DNA from: Vibrio coralliirubri
Lineage (GTDB): Bacteria > Pseudomonadota > Gammaproteobacteria > Enterobacterales > Vibrionaceae
Length of the DNA stretch: 64,000 nt
Assembly (NCBI RefSeq): GCF_024347375.1
Contig: NZ_AP025471.1
Location: 372,001-436,000, forward strand
Direction: 5' to 3'
Shown here: piece by piece, positions 19,188-28,003 of the stretch
How positions within the stretch are numbered: the first letter of the stretch is position 1
How the letters are laid out: every line of letters starts with the position of its first letter
Notes under the pieces: model-generated
Seen by the model: only the letters and a program-made list of their open reading frames with translations
Told to the model about the DNA's origin: nothing
Databases searched by the model: none
Position numbers and translations under genes: made by a program

Positions 19188-20870
19188 CTATTCCGTGATT
19201 TCTTGCAGCACTTCTCCGATTGACCCGCTTGGTTGGGTGATTCCCAGTTTGTTCGACAGTGTCGGTGCAATGTCATATGGCGTCACTGCTCGTGATACCT
19301 TCTGAGCTTCAACGTCGTAACCTGCGAAGATCACCGGCACATGTGTGTCATACTTCCATGGAGAACCATGTGTAGAGGCAATTTGGAGGCCTTCCATGTC
19401 GTTAATGTAGCTGCGCGGTGCAAATACCACGTACACGTCGCCAGAACGAGCAGGGTGGTAGTTATTTTTAATTAGCTGCATCACATGCGTATCCGGCACT
19501 CGGTTGGTTGCGATATCACTGCTTGATACAGCAAACGCAACGCCTTTCACTTTTGCAATCTCATCAGCAATGGCTTCTTGTACCTTAGCCAGATCAAGCT
19601 TCTTCTCAGCGATCAGATCATGATTCAGATAGATGTAAGGTTGTGCGTACAAGCGAATCGCGTCTTTGGTTAAACCAAATTCATCCTTCAATCGTTTCTC
19701 AACACCACTCGAGAGTAGTGTGTCTTTATTGAAGTATTGAGCTTGATTGAAGCCAAGCGCATTTGCCGCAGGTGAAGATTCAGGAACGCCGTGGTCGGCA
19801 GACAGCACAATTAATGTGTTTTCTAACCCGACTTGGTTATCCACGGTTTTGAAAAGCTTAGCAAGAGTCTTATCAAGTCGGATAAGGTTGTCTTCTGTTT
19901 CTAGGCTTTCAGGGCCGTAAAGGTGCACCACGTAGTCGTTTGATGAGAAACTTACAGACAGATAATCAGTCACGTCGCCTTGGCCAAGCTTCTCTTGCAT
20001 CAACAAGGTGCTAGCGAAGTTTTCCGTGATCTCGTCACCAGCAGGGCTAACGGTTAGGGTGGTGCTGTAGTATTTGTAGCTTGCCGGGCCGTATGGGTGA
20101 GGGAACGTACGTTGGAAATCACCGAGTTTCACTTTGTGTTCGGTATCGTGTTCTTGCAACGTGTATTTCTCACGCGGTAATGATAGCTCCCATTTCTGTT
20201 TGGAATACTGAGCAGCAATCGCTTTCTCGTTCCAGCGCGATACCCAATCTGGATACTCGTCGTAGTAATAGTTACTGGTGACGAATTCAGATTGTGCTTT
20301 GGAGAACCAGAAGGCTTTACCGCTGTGTCCCGCCAATGAGATTGCGCCGCGGTCTTTCACAGATACACCGAACACTTTTGATTTGCCACTATTGGAAATC
20401 GTCAACTCATCACCAAACGTAGTCGAGAGTATTGGCTCCGGAGAGCGGCCGTCGCCTTGTGCTGTCTTCTGCGTTGGGTCGATCTCTGTTGCTTTATCGA
20501 CACCCGCACCAGAGGTCAGCATTTGGTAGTTACCGTCTTCTACGTTATACACCAAACGTTCTTCGCTACGGTCATACCAAACGTTACCTACCATGCCGTG
20601 TACGCTCGGTGGAGCGCCGGTTGCAAGCGATACATGGCCCACAATCGTTTCCGTGTTGCCATGTTGGTAGTTCGCGTTGGTGTAGTAAGTACCATCATCC
20701 ATTAAGTACCGGAAACCGCCTTCACCGAAGTTGCGCTTATATCGTTCGATTAGATCTGCGCGCAGGCCATCTACCGTGATTTGAAGGACTAGATTTGGCT
20801 TTTCCGCAGCTGAAGCTGGAAGAGCGCAGAGTAACGCGAGTGTTAGTCCTGAAAGCTTGGTGTATTGCAT
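19188..20870 (-). CDS. PafA-like periplasmic alkaline phosphatase/phosphodiesterase
   Basis: This 560-residue exported protein (signal peptide ending PASAAEKPN) belongs to the alkaline phosphatase superfamily, nucleotide pyrophosphatase/phosphodiesterase branch. It shows the first metal ligand in ITVDGLRADL, the nucleophilic Thr in GNTETIVGHVSLATG, the SVSFSSNDYVVHLYGPES region and LSADHGVPE. These fit the phosphate-irrepressible PafA enzymes, which release phosphate from monoesters. Thr in place of Ser and length near 550 residues fit PafA. Sulfatase activity is unlikely because there is no C/S-x-P/A-x-R motif. It shares the minus strand with the lipoprotein at 21032. Confidence 0.85.
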   Translation of the reverse strand: MQYTKLSGLTLALLCALPASAAEKPNLVLQITVDGLRADLIERYKRNFGEGGFRYLMDDGTYYTNANYQHGNTETIVGHVSLATGAPPSVHGMVGNVWYDRSEERLVYNVEDGNYQMLTSGAGVDKATEIDPTQKTAQGDGRSPEPILSTTFGDELTISNSGKSKVFGVSVKDRGAISLAGHSGKAFWFSKAQSEFVTSNYYYDEYPDWVSRWNEKAIAAQYSKQKWELSLPREKYTLQEHDTEHKVKLGDFQRTFPHPYGPASYKYYSTTLTVSPAGDEITENFASTLLMQEKLGQGDVTDYLSVSFSSNDYVVHLYGPESLETEDNLIRLDKTLAKLFKTVDNQVGLENTLIVLSADHGVPESSPAANALGFNQAQYFNKDTLLSSGVEKRLKDEFGLTKDAIRLYAQPYIYLNHDLIAEKKLDLAKVQEAIADEIAKVKGVAFAVSSSDIATNRVPDTHVMQLIKNNYHPARSGDVYVVFAPRSYINDMEGLQIASTHGSPWKYDTHVPVIFAGYDVEAQKVSRAVTPYDIAPTLSNKLGITQPSGSIGEVLQEITE

Positions 20871-21031
20871 AGCGTTTCCTTATTCACTGTTGCCGCTGAG
20901 TTCTAATGTTTGGTCAGGTTTCTAACGTGTGTACAGTGCGAATCGTATTTTTAGTATTGTTGGTGACGATTAGTGAACCACATAACCGTCGGCATCTTTA
21001 GCTAGTTCGCTTCGTTGGCTAGTTAACAGCT

Positions 21032-21820
21032 TTAGTTCGTATCCTTAACTAAACGCAGCCCCATATCTGACATAGTGATCGATTGGCTTGCGAAGTCACG
21101 ACGGTAACTTTCAGATTCATTTTCGTCATAAGCAAAGCTGCCACCGCGAACCGATTTGTGTGATAAACCGACGTCGCTGTGTTTTGCGCTGTTAGGGTTG
21201 TCTGTTGGACCGAATCGGTAGAAGGTGTCATCGAAGGCATCGATAACAAACTCGCCCACGTTTCCTGTCATGTCATATAAGCCTAGTTCATTTGGTTTCT
21301 TTAGCCCGACTGGATGCGCGCTATTTTTAGAATTTGCTGAGTACCACGCAACATCATCTAAGTTATTGGAACCACTGTAAGTAAAGCCTTTGCTTTTGTT
21401 GCCACCTTTCGCTGCAAATTCCCATTCAGCTTCAGTAGGCAAACGGTATTCTTCGCCTGTAAGTTCGTTCAATTGGTCGACGAAGTAGTTCGCTTGTTGC
21501 CAGCTAAGGTTATTGACTGGAACTTGTGGGTTTTGGAAATAACTGAGAGATGAACCCATCACCGATTCGAACAATTCTTGAGTCACCTCAAACTTCGCAA
21601 TATAGAAACTATCTACAGTTACATTACGTGCAGGACGCTCTGCTTTGGTCGCTTCTGGATCGTTCGACCCCATGGTGAATGTGCCGCCTTCAACCAACAC
21701 CATCTCTTGGTCGATTTGTTGGGCGATAGGGTGTGTAGGCACGCTTGCACAGCCACTCAGAAGAATAGTCATGGTGACGCTGCTAATTGTTGCTAACTGT
21801 TTGTAATTAAGAAATTTCAT
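21032..21820 (-). CDS. Formylglycine-generating-enzyme-like lipoprotein without catalytic Cys
   Basis: I chose ATG 21820 (MKFLNYKQ) because GAGG lies just upstream and the signal ends at the lipobox LLSGC; an upstream ATG at 21871 gives an odd 17-residue extension. The 262-residue product has the SUMF1/FGE-type fold (VEGGTFTMGSND, RLPTEAEWEFAAKGG, YDMTGNVGEFVIDAF, SVRGGSFAYDENESESYRRD). Active aerobic FGEs need a Cys pair in the segment after RGGS. Here that segment has none, and the only Cys in the mature protein is the lipidated one. It is therefore unlikely to oxidise a sulfatase Cys. A binding or structural role at the outer membrane is a guess. It is divergent from the radical SAM maturase. 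Confidence 0.85.
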   Translation of the reverse strand: MKFLNYKQLATISSVTMTILLSGCASVPTHPIAQQIDQEMVLVEGGTFTMGSNDPEATKAERPARNVTVDSFYIAKFEVTQELFESVMGSSLSYFQNPQVPVNNLSWQQANYFVDQLNELTGEEYRLPTEAEWEFAAKGGNKSKGFTYSGSNNLDDVAWYSANSKNSAHPVGLKKPNELGLYDMTGNVGEFVIDAFDDTFYRFGPTDNPNSAKHSDVGLSHKSVRGGSFAYDENESESYRRDFASQSITMSDMGLRLVKDTN

Positions 21821-21957
21821 CACGTGCCTCAGATGTTCGAAATAGGGTCTAATTCTAACGTTTAAGGTCATTCCTATTGGTTATAAAGGGTATAACATGT
21901 CACCTGATCGAATAGGAATTATGATGGCTCCAGAATACTAAAATAGGTAGGTAAATC

Positions 21958-23289
21958 ATGCATATTACTCAAGGTCCACAATATAACGGTAAAGCGTCTA
22001 AGCGCTTGCATGTCATGGCTAAGCCGATTGGCGCAGCGTGCAACATTGACTGTAAATATTGTTACTACCTAAGTAAGCAAGATTTGTTGGAGTACAAGAA
22101 AGGCAGTTCTCCAAGAATGGATGATGAGACGTTAGAAACCTACATCCGACAATACATCGAAGGTCAAAACACACCAGAAATCATCTTCTCATGGCAGGGC
22201 GGTGAACCGACCATGCTAGGTTTGGCGTATTTTGAACGCGTGGTTGAGTTACAGAAAAAGTACCAACCTAAAGGCGTATTAATTTCAAACGATTTACAAA
22301 CCAATGGTACTTTGCTGAATGATGATTGGGCTGAGTTTCTTGCGAAGAATAACTTCCTGATCGGTTTGAGTATTGATGGTCCTGAAATGCTGCACAATGC
22401 CTATCGTGTCAACAGAGCTGGCCGTGGCACATTCAAACAAGTGATGGCGGCCGTGGAGCTGCTGCATAAACATCAAGTGAAGTTCGCAACGCTGACTTGT
22501 GTGAATAACCTCACCAGTCAAAATGCACTTGAGGTCTATCGCTTCCTACGTGATGTGGTGAAGTCACCGCAAATGCAGTTTATTCCTATCGTTGAACAGA
22601 AAACGTTCAGAACGGTTGCACCGCAAACATCCCAAGTGAGCGAGCAGCTCAAACAAGGCGACAAACGCCTGATCCCCGGACATAAAGATTCGATCATGGA
22701 ATCGTGGTGTGTGTCGGACTTGGCTTGGGGTAATTTCCTTATTTCTGTATTTGATGAGTGGGCCAAGAACGACATCGGCAAGGTGTTTGTTCAGTATTTT
22801 GAAGCGAGCGTAGAAACATGGATTGGGCGTCCGAATCCACTGTGTACCTTGAATGAGATATGCGGAAAAGGCTTGGCAATGGAGCCAAATGGCGACGTAT
22901 TTTCATGCGACCATTATGTTTACCCTGAATACAAGATTGGCAATATTCATCACGAGAAACTTGATGATTTGGCGTACAGCGCACCACAGCAAAAGTTTGG
23001 TTTTGCTAAATCCCGCACACTGACCAGTCAATGTCAGCAGTGTGATTACAAGTTTGCTTGTCATGGTGAGTGCCCTAAGAACCGCTTTATCAAAACTCGA
23101 GCAGGCGAACCGGGCTTGAACTACTTATGTGCAGGTTGGCATAAGTTCTTTTCTCATGTCGATAAGTCGATGGCGTACATCGCTCGTGCAATGGGGTATC
23201 CAGTGGCTCATGGCAAATTCAGCGACTCAGTATTGATGGCGCATCGAGCAAAACAGGCGCAACAAGCGACGTTCGAGACCAAGTTTTAA
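21958..23289 (+). CDS. Radical SAM anaerobic sulfatase-maturating enzyme (anSME)
   Basis: The product (443 residues) has the radical SAM cluster motif CNIDCKYCYY near residue 30 and Gly-rich SAM-binding part SWQGGEPTMLGL. The C-terminal SPASM region contains the expected Cys set: CTLNEIC, FSCDHYVYPEY, CQQCDYKFACHGEC and YLCAGW. It uses SAM to oxidise a Cys or Ser of a cytosolic sulfatase to formylglycine before export. The probable client is the CTAGR sulfatase at 327. GGTAGG precedes the ATG. It is divergent from the inactive-looking FGE-like lipoprotein, and its stop is 87 bases before the TPR gene. Confidence 0.93.
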   Translation: MHITQGPQYNGKASKRLHVMAKPIGAACNIDCKYCYYLSKQDLLEYKKGSSPRMDDETLETYIRQYIEGQNTPEIIFSWQGGEPTMLGLAYFERVVELQKKYQPKGVLISNDLQTNGTLLNDDWAEFLAKNNFLIGLSIDGPEMLHNAYRVNRAGRGTFKQVMAAVELLHKHQVKFATLTCVNNLTSQNALEVYRFLRDVVKSPQMQFIPIVEQKTFRTVAPQTSQVSEQLKQGDKRLIPGHKDSIMESWCVSDLAWGNFLISVFDEWAKNDIGKVFVQYFEASVETWIGRPNPLCTLNEICGKGLAMEPNGDVFSCDHYVYPEYKIGNIHHEKLDDLAYSAPQQKFGFAKSRTLTSQCQQCDYKFACHGECPKNRFIKTRAGEPGLNYLCAGWHKFFSHVDKSMAYIARAMGYPVAHGKFSDSVLMAHRAKQAQQATFETKF

Positions 23290-23376
23290 CTCGTTCTTTG
23301 GATCAACAGGTCCAAGATAAATTTAATCAGATACGAGTCTAAGGACAGGCTAAGTTCTCCAGTTTAAGGTAATACT

Positions 23377-24435
23377 ATGATGAAGAAGAGTTTAGCGACG
23401 GCTGTTGCTTTATTGGTTTCAACGTCCGCATTGATTTCAACGTCTGCGATGGCTGCGAATAGCGTTCAACAAACGGTTGACGCGCCAGCACAAAATATCA
23501 ATCAAGTGCTTGAAATGACGGACACTCAAACCCGTATTCAACAATTGTCTTACATGGCACAAGATCAGAATCAATCTGTTGAAAATCGTACTGGTGCACT
23601 GCAAGAGCTTGCTTCATACCCAAGCCAAAATGCGCTGGTGGCTGTTGCTAGAGGCTTAAAAGATCAAAACCCTGAAGTGCGTGAAGCGGCAGTTATCGGT
23701 TCTGAACCTTACCAACTTGAACATCGCTGGGCGTTAGTTTCACCTCTGCTAAAAGACAGCGATACCATGGTTCGCCATACGGCAACGTCAAACCTAGTCC
23801 GTGACTTCAATGCGTTAGATGACGAGCAGAAAGCACAAATTGAACCACCAGTCACAGAGCTTATTAGCTTCTTGGAAACGCAAGAATCTGAAAAGTACCA
23901 ATTACTGTTTGCTGATGTGCTTCGATGGCACAACGATTGGGATAAGGCGGAAACGGTTTATCTAGAGCTGATCAATACTCACCCAAAAGAAGCACAAGTT
24001 TGGTTGAGCTACGCAGATAATTTTCGAGCTCAGAACAAAGACAAACAAGCAGTCGAAGTATTAGATCGTGGTTTAGAGAGTGTGCCAAACAACGCCGCAC
24101 TGCATTATTCGAAATCGTTGACTTTGGTTCGCCTTGAAGACAAAACTGCGGCAGCCAAAGAGATTGAAGTGGCCGCGAAGCTAGCGAAAGATAACAGCTA
24201 TTACTGGTACCTAAATGGGGTGTTACAAGAAGAGTTGGATATCGACAAGTCGACTAAATCGTTCGAGAAAGCATATTTGATCTCTGGTTCTCCAGAGCAA
24301 TTATATGCGGTCTGCGATATCTATGTGCGCTACGGAAATGAAAAGACCGATGATTGCTTGGGTGAGCTAGGTAAAGTGGCTCCTGATTATGTTATTGAGC
24401 AGTTGAAAGAGAAACGAGTAGCGCCAAGCTCATAA
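23377..24435 (+). CDS. Periplasmic HEAT/TPR repeat protein, paralogue of the cytochrome tail
   Basis: This 352-residue protein has a signal peptide (MMKKSLATAVALLVSTSAL...AMAANS), HEAT-like repeats at about residues 70-165 and TPR repeats at about 170-330. It has no CxxCH motif. Its order and sequence match the C-terminal half of the octaheme cytochrome at 2068-4476: compare SPLLKDSDTMVRHTA with EPLLKDPVLSIRSET, and LYAVCDIYVR with LYAQCEVLAR, both ending in a similar KVAP segment. It probably binds the same kind of partner. The gene lies after the maturase. Its terminator has been split by an IS3 element. Confidence 0.85.
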   Translation: MMKKSLATAVALLVSTSALISTSAMAANSVQQTVDAPAQNINQVLEMTDTQTRIQQLSYMAQDQNQSVENRTGALQELASYPSQNALVAVARGLKDQNPEVREAAVIGSEPYQLEHRWALVSPLLKDSDTMVRHTATSNLVRDFNALDDEQKAQIEPPVTELISFLETQESEKYQLLFADVLRWHNDWDKAETVYLELINTHPKEAQVWLSYADNFRAQNKDKQAVEVLDRGLESVPNNAALHYSKSLTLVRLEDKTAAAKEIEVAAKLAKDNSYYWYLNGVLQEELDIDKSTKSFEKAYLISGSPEQLYAVCDIYVRYGNEKTDDCLGELGKVAPDYVIEQLKEKRVAPSS

Positions 24436-24469
24436 TATTCTAATGAGTAACTAGCGAAGCCGATAATGA

Positions 24470-24481
24470 AAAGCCAGTCGA
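24470..24481 (+). terminator. Left arm of a terminator split by the IS3 element
   Basis: AAAGCCAGTCGA pairs with TCGACTGGCTTTTT at 25916-25929, on the other side of the IS3 element. Removing the element and one ACA duplicate gives a perfect stem with a short loop and a T tract, the natural end of the TPR gene. Confidence 0.82.
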
Positions 24482-24491
24482 CATGAACTGA

Positions 24492-24529
24492 CCCCCAATA
24501 GTTGGACACCAATTATTGGGGGTCTTTTT
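24492..24529 (+). terminator. Hairpin at the IS3 left end overlapping the orfA ribosome site
   Basis: CCCCCAATA at 24492-24500 pairs with TATTGGGGG at 24514-24522 and is followed by TCTTTTT. The GGGGG is also the only plausible ribosome site for orfA at 24530. The structure could stop read-through from outside and hide the orfA start in read-through RNA. Confidence 0.65.
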
Positions 24530-25039
24530 ATGTCCAAATATAGCCGAGAGCTAAAATGTATCATTGCTAAGCAATACTTAGATGGCACGTCATCTCTCTA
24601 CTTAGCAAAACAATATTCAATTTCTTCAAGGCAGATACGGTATTGGGCTCAAGTCTTTGCCATCCATGGTACTGATTCATTTTTACCAACTAATCATGCC
24701 GCGACTGCTCAAACAAAACGAAAAGCATTGAATTTAATGTGGACGAATGAATGGTCTCTCACGCACACTAGCGCTGTATTAAACCTCTCATCCCCTGGAA
24801 TACTCTCTGTCTGGCTTAAACGATTTAATGAGCTCGGTATCAAGGGGCTCGAAATGCGCCAGAAAGGAAGACCCTCAATGAAACAGCAACCTCAACGTAC
24901 CACTAAGCCTGATAATGAAATGACACTTGAGGAGCTAAAAGAGGAGTTGGTCTACTTACGAACCGAGAATGCCGTTCTAAAAAAGTTGGAAGAGTTGGAG
25001 CAGAAAAAAAACCGTCGAACAAAGAAAAAGCGGTCATAG
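24530..25039 (+). CDS. IS3-family OrfA
   Basis: The 169-residue product has a helix-turn-helix start (YLAKQYSISSRQIRYWAQVF), a second one, and a leucine-zipper-like tail (LEELKEELVYLRTENAVLKK) that typically mediates binding to the frameshifted OrfAB. The gene runs into the A8 run at 25004-25011 and ends at TAG 25037. It provides the DNA-binding part of the transposase. Confidence 0.92.
   Translation: MSKYSRELKCIIAKQYLDGTSSLYLAKQYSISSRQIRYWAQVFAIHGTDSFLPTNHAATAQTKRKALNLMWTNEWSLTHTSAVLNLSSPGILSVWLKRFNELGIKGLEMRQKGRPSMKQQPQRTTKPDNEMTLEELKEELVYLRTENAVLKKLEELEQKKNRRTKKKRS
25006..25012 (+). other. Programmed -1 frameshift heptamer A AAA AAC
   Basis: In orfA's frame the bases 25006-25012 read A AAA AAC, the classical -1 slippery heptamer. 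Slipping here moves into the orfB frame, which stays open from 25012 (PSNKEKAVIALTLKGKYPLK) into the orfB coding region. A second G AAA AAG lies just after, at 25024-25030. Confidence 0.75.
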
Positions 25040-25092
25040 CTCTAACTCTTAAAGGCAAGTACCCATTAAAGCACTTACTGCACACTCTACAG

Positions 25093-25878
25093 TTGGCAAA
25101 AAGTGTCTTTTATTATCAGGCTCAAACGAGCAAGCGCCAAAATAGCTACGAACGTGAGCTGCGGTTGATAAAGTCAATTTATCATGAACATAAGGGGCGA
25201 TACGGCTACCGCCGTATTCACTTGGAACTAAAGAATCAGGGGTTCGTGCTTAATCACAAAACGGTTCAAAGGCTTATGGCTCAGCTCAACCTTAAATCGA
25301 CGGTCAGGATTAAAAAGTATCGTTCATACCGAGGAGAGTCAGGAAAAGCTGCTCCCAACGTTCTTGAAAGAGATTTTAGTGCGACTCAACCCGATGAAAA
25401 GTGGGTAACTGATGTCACGGAGTTCAAAGTCAAAGAGCAGAAAGTATACTTATCTCCCGTTGTCGACTTGTTTACTCAGGAGGTGGTTGCTTATAGAGTG
25501 GCCAAAAATGCCTGCTTGCCGCTTGTCACAGATATGCTGACGGAAGCTATATCAACGCTTAAACCCAACTCAAAGCCAATTATACATAGCGATCAAGGTT
25601 GGCAATATCGCCATCGACAGTATCAGAAAAAGGTAGCGGAGAGTGGGTTAACGCAAAGCATGTCGAGAAAAGGTAACTGCTTGGATAATGCTGTTGCTGA
25701 AAACTTTTTTGCTTTACTCAAAACCGAGATGTATCACAACCAAAGCTTTGAAGATGCAGATGCTCTGATAGAGCAGATTAAAGAATACATCGAGTACTAC
25801 AATACCAAACGTATAAAAGTGAAACTAAAAGGCCTGACTCCGATAGAATATCGAACTCAGGCCTTGAAAGCCGCTTAA
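25093..25878 (+). CDS. IS3-family OrfB, DDE integrase
   Basis: The sequence is in the -1 frame relative to orfA and is open from the slippery site, so the true product is an OrfAB fusion; 25093 is the first start-like codon (TTG) and may not be used. It has an HTH_21-like N-terminus (YHEHKGRYGYRRIHLEL) and an rve integrase core with Asp in VTDVTEFKV, the second Asp in IHSDQGWQY and the Glu in NCLDNAVAENFFALLKTE. It is full length with no internal stop. Confidence 0.92.
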   Translation: MAKSVFYYQAQTSKRQNSYERELRLIKSIYHEHKGRYGYRRIHLELKNQGFVLNHKTVQRLMAQLNLKSTVRIKKYRSYRGESGKAAPNVLERDFSATQPDEKWVTDVTEFKVKEQKVYLSPVVDLFTQEVVAYRVAKNACLPLVTDMLTEAISTLKPNSKPIIHSDQGWQYRHRQYQKKVAESGLTQSMSRKGNCLDNAVAENFFALLKTEMYHNQSFEDADALIEQIKEYIEYYNTKRIKVKLKGLTPIEYRTQALKAA

Positions 25879-25915
25879 CAGAAATGTCCAACTTTACGGG
25901 GTCACTTCAACATGT

Positions 25916-25929
25916 TCGACTGGCTTTTT
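25916..25929 (+). terminator. Right arm of the split terminator
   Basis: TCGACTGGCTTTTT pairs with the arm at 24470-24481. The IS3 insertion has placed about 1.4 kb in the loop, so the two arms can no longer form a normal terminator. Confidence 0.82.
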
Positions 25930-26011
25930 CTCATCCATGAACCACTTAGATAAGGCTCAAGCGACTAAAGACAGAATAAGGGCAAGCCTATTACTTGCCC
26001 ATTTAACTTTA

Positions 26012-27742
26012 TTATTCACCCATAGAGCTTGATGCACGGCGTCTGTCGGTCGCGCCATAGATCTTGCCATCTTTGACTTCAATCGCGTTCAAGCCACTGA
26101 CGACTGGAATGACATGCACCGGATAACCGAGCTGCATGAACTCTGGTACTAGCATTTCAGCATAGGTTTTCTTCTCGACCAACAAACCCGTTGGGTCATA
26201 AGGTTTGGTGCGGTCGATCTTGGTGCCGTATTGAATGTTTGGAAGGTCAATGGCTTCTTGCGCAGGCAGATCCCAATCTAAAACGCCAACTACGGTTTTT
26301 AACACGTACCCCGGAATTTGCGAGCTACCAGGAGAGCCGACAACTAAACGCAGGTCGTCTTTTTTATCCATAACCATTAACGGTGTGATAGCTGAACGAG
26401 GTCGCTTACCTGCTTCGATGGCGTTTTGAGTCGGTTTACCGTTTATGGTGGGTTTGGTGGAGAAGTTCGCCATTTGGGCATTAAGAATCACACCATCGAC
26501 CATTACTCCTGAACCCATCCCTGTGCCGACGGTGCTGGTCATAGCTATGGCATTACCGTCTTTGTCGATAATGGATATGTGCCCGGTATCTTGGCTCTCA
26601 AAACCTTGGTACTGAGCGTAATCAGTATCGGATAGCTTACCTGCTTTCGGCTTTGTTTTCGCAATACCAGTCTCTGGAATGAGCTTACGTCGCTCATCGA
26701 TGTAGGACTTGTCGAGTAGGGCAGCTACGGGCGTTTCAATGTAATCTGGATCGCCCGCATAAGCGATGCGATCGGCCTTGGCGATTCTCATGGCTTCGGT
26801 CATCAAGCGCCAAGGTTCAACATCGGTTTTAGACATGTCGGCTAAGTCATAGGCTTCCAACATTTCAAGGCTTTGAGCAACCATTACCCCACCAGAGGCT
26901 GGATAACCAAACGAGACAATCTTGTTGCCACGATAGTCGCTTTCGATAACTTCACGTTGTTTCACTTGGTACTGTTCAAAATCTTCGATTGAAAGTTTTG
27001 CATGGTCGGCATCGATTCGGCTGTTAACCGTTTCAACGATGTGCTTACCGAACTCGCCACCATAAAGGTACTTATCGCCTTGTTGAGCAATGTTGTTCAG
27101 AGTGTCGGCAAGCTTTGGGTTCTTCATCAATGTGCCGGTCGGTTTGATTTGGTCGTCATTCCAATACAGGGCTTCGATTTCTGGATCTTCAATCAATCGT
27201 TCTTGTTCACGAACCACGATGTCGTAGGTGTAGCTGTTCATCGCGTAGCCCTTGCTTGCCAGTTCAATTGCGGGTTGAACAAGCTCAGACCATGGCAGTT
27301 TTCCGTATTGTTGATGAGTGCTATAGAGCAAACGAAGTGTGCCGGGAACTGCTACAGAACGAGCCCCTAAAATCTCGTTTCGACTTAGCGCTTCTCCATT
27401 TTCCATGAACATATCTGGAGTAGCAGTTGAAGGGGCTTCATCTCGTCCATCAAGTGCGAGGAATTGATCTTTGTCTTTTTGGTAAAACAGCGCAAAAGTG
27501 CCGCCGCCAATCCCAGTCATATCCGGTTCAACCACAGACATTGTCATCTGCATCGCCACCATTGCATCGACTGCATTACCGCCTTTTTTGAGTATCGAAT
27601 ACCCAGTGCTGCTTACGTATGGATTCGTTGCACTTACCATAAACTCTTCGCCAGTTTCGTCTGGCGTAATTGGAAAAGGGTTTGGCTCAGCCGCGAAACC
27701 GACCGCTGAAACCAAACTTAAAGATAAAGTAGCTATTCGCAT
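26012..27742 (-). CDS. ggt: Gamma-glutamyltransferase
   Basis: This is a 576-residue exported enzyme (signal peptide ending GFAAEPN) that hydrolyses glutathione or transfers its gamma-glutamyl group in the periplasm. The proenzyme is expected to cleave itself before the Thr of SQDTGHISIID, which becomes the nucleophile of the small subunit. The motif is usually TTHxS; here the second Thr is Gly (TGH), with the nucleophilic first Thr kept. GSPGSSQIPG is the oxyanion-site motif. The length is normal for the family. It has no clear operon partner. The next gene downstream on the same strand is beyond the IS3 element. Confidence 0.93.
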   Translation of the reverse strand: MRIATLSLSLVSAVGFAAEPNPFPITPDETGEEFMVSATNPYVSSTGYSILKKGGNAVDAMVAMQMTMSVVEPDMTGIGGGTFALFYQKDKDQFLALDGRDEAPSTATPDMFMENGEALSRNEILGARSVAVPGTLRLLYSTHQQYGKLPWSELVQPAIELASKGYAMNSYTYDIVVREQERLIEDPEIEALYWNDDQIKPTGTLMKNPKLADTLNNIAQQGDKYLYGGEFGKHIVETVNSRIDADHAKLSIEDFEQYQVKQREVIESDYRGNKIVSFGYPASGGVMVAQSLEMLEAYDLADMSKTDVEPWRLMTEAMRIAKADRIAYAGDPDYIETPVAALLDKSYIDERRKLIPETGIAKTKPKAGKLSDTDYAQYQGFESQDTGHISIIDKDGNAIAMTSTVGTGMGSGVMVDGVILNAQMANFSTKPTINGKPTQNAIEAGKRPRSAITPLMVMDKKDDLRLVVGSPGSSQIPGYVLKTVVGVLDWDLPAQEAIDLPNIQYGTKIDRTKPYDPTGLLVEKKTYAEMLVPEFMQLGYPVHVIPVVSGLNAIEVKDGKIYGATDRRRASSSMGE

Positions 27743-27937
27743 GCGTTCTCCGTTTAAGGTATCTGTTTATTCGCTTTTAGGTTGACCAATTTAAGGTAGT
27801 GAAGTTCGTGAGTTTACAGCCTTCTTACACAATGCTGACGGCTCTGACATTAGTGACTAAATCACCTAAATGTTTCTGAATTAAAGGATAGTTAAGAGCA
27901 ATGTAATGGCTTGTTAAGCATGACAATTCAAAGACAT

Positions 27938-27973
27938 AAAAAAGCCCAGACTGTTTGATTAGCTTGGGCTTTT
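27938..27973. terminator. Bidirectional terminator between the barrel gene and ggt
   Basis: AGCCCA pairs with TGGGCT across a loop of about 16 bases. On the minus strand six T follow, which suits the gene ending at 28004; on the plus strand four T follow. Confidence 0.75.
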
Positions 27974-28003
27974 GTTTCTATTGACGATGATTTTTACGCA
28001 TGA

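Larger units (their letters stand above)
24484..25909 (+). mobile_element. IS3-family element of the IS150 type (1,426 bp)
   Basis: The ends are inverted repeats of the kind TGAACTGACCCC (left) and, on the other strand, TGAAGTGACCCC (right), each followed by AGTTGGACA after a few bases. The left flank ends ACA and the right flank begins ACA, a 3-bp target duplication. It carries overlapping-type orfA and orfB joined by a -1 frameshift. Both genes appear intact. Confidence 0.92.

Noticed and set aside
20432..20779. Plus-strand open frames over the phosphatase gene
   Set aside because: They overlap a well-supported gene on the other strand and have no family motif or ribosome site.
19188..20870. 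Second sulfatase
   Set aside because: The nucleophile is Thr in NTETIVGH and there is no C/S-x-P/A-x-R motif. It fits a PafA-like phosphatase.
21032..21820. The FGE-like lipoprotein as an active sulfatase maturase
   Set aside because: No Cys pair in the active-site segment, and it is exported and lipidated.
24530..25878. Apparent frameshift between orfA and orfB as a pseudogene
   Set aside because: A classical A AAA AAC heptamer at the overlap, with open -1 frame beyond, fits programmed frameshifting in an intact IS3 element.
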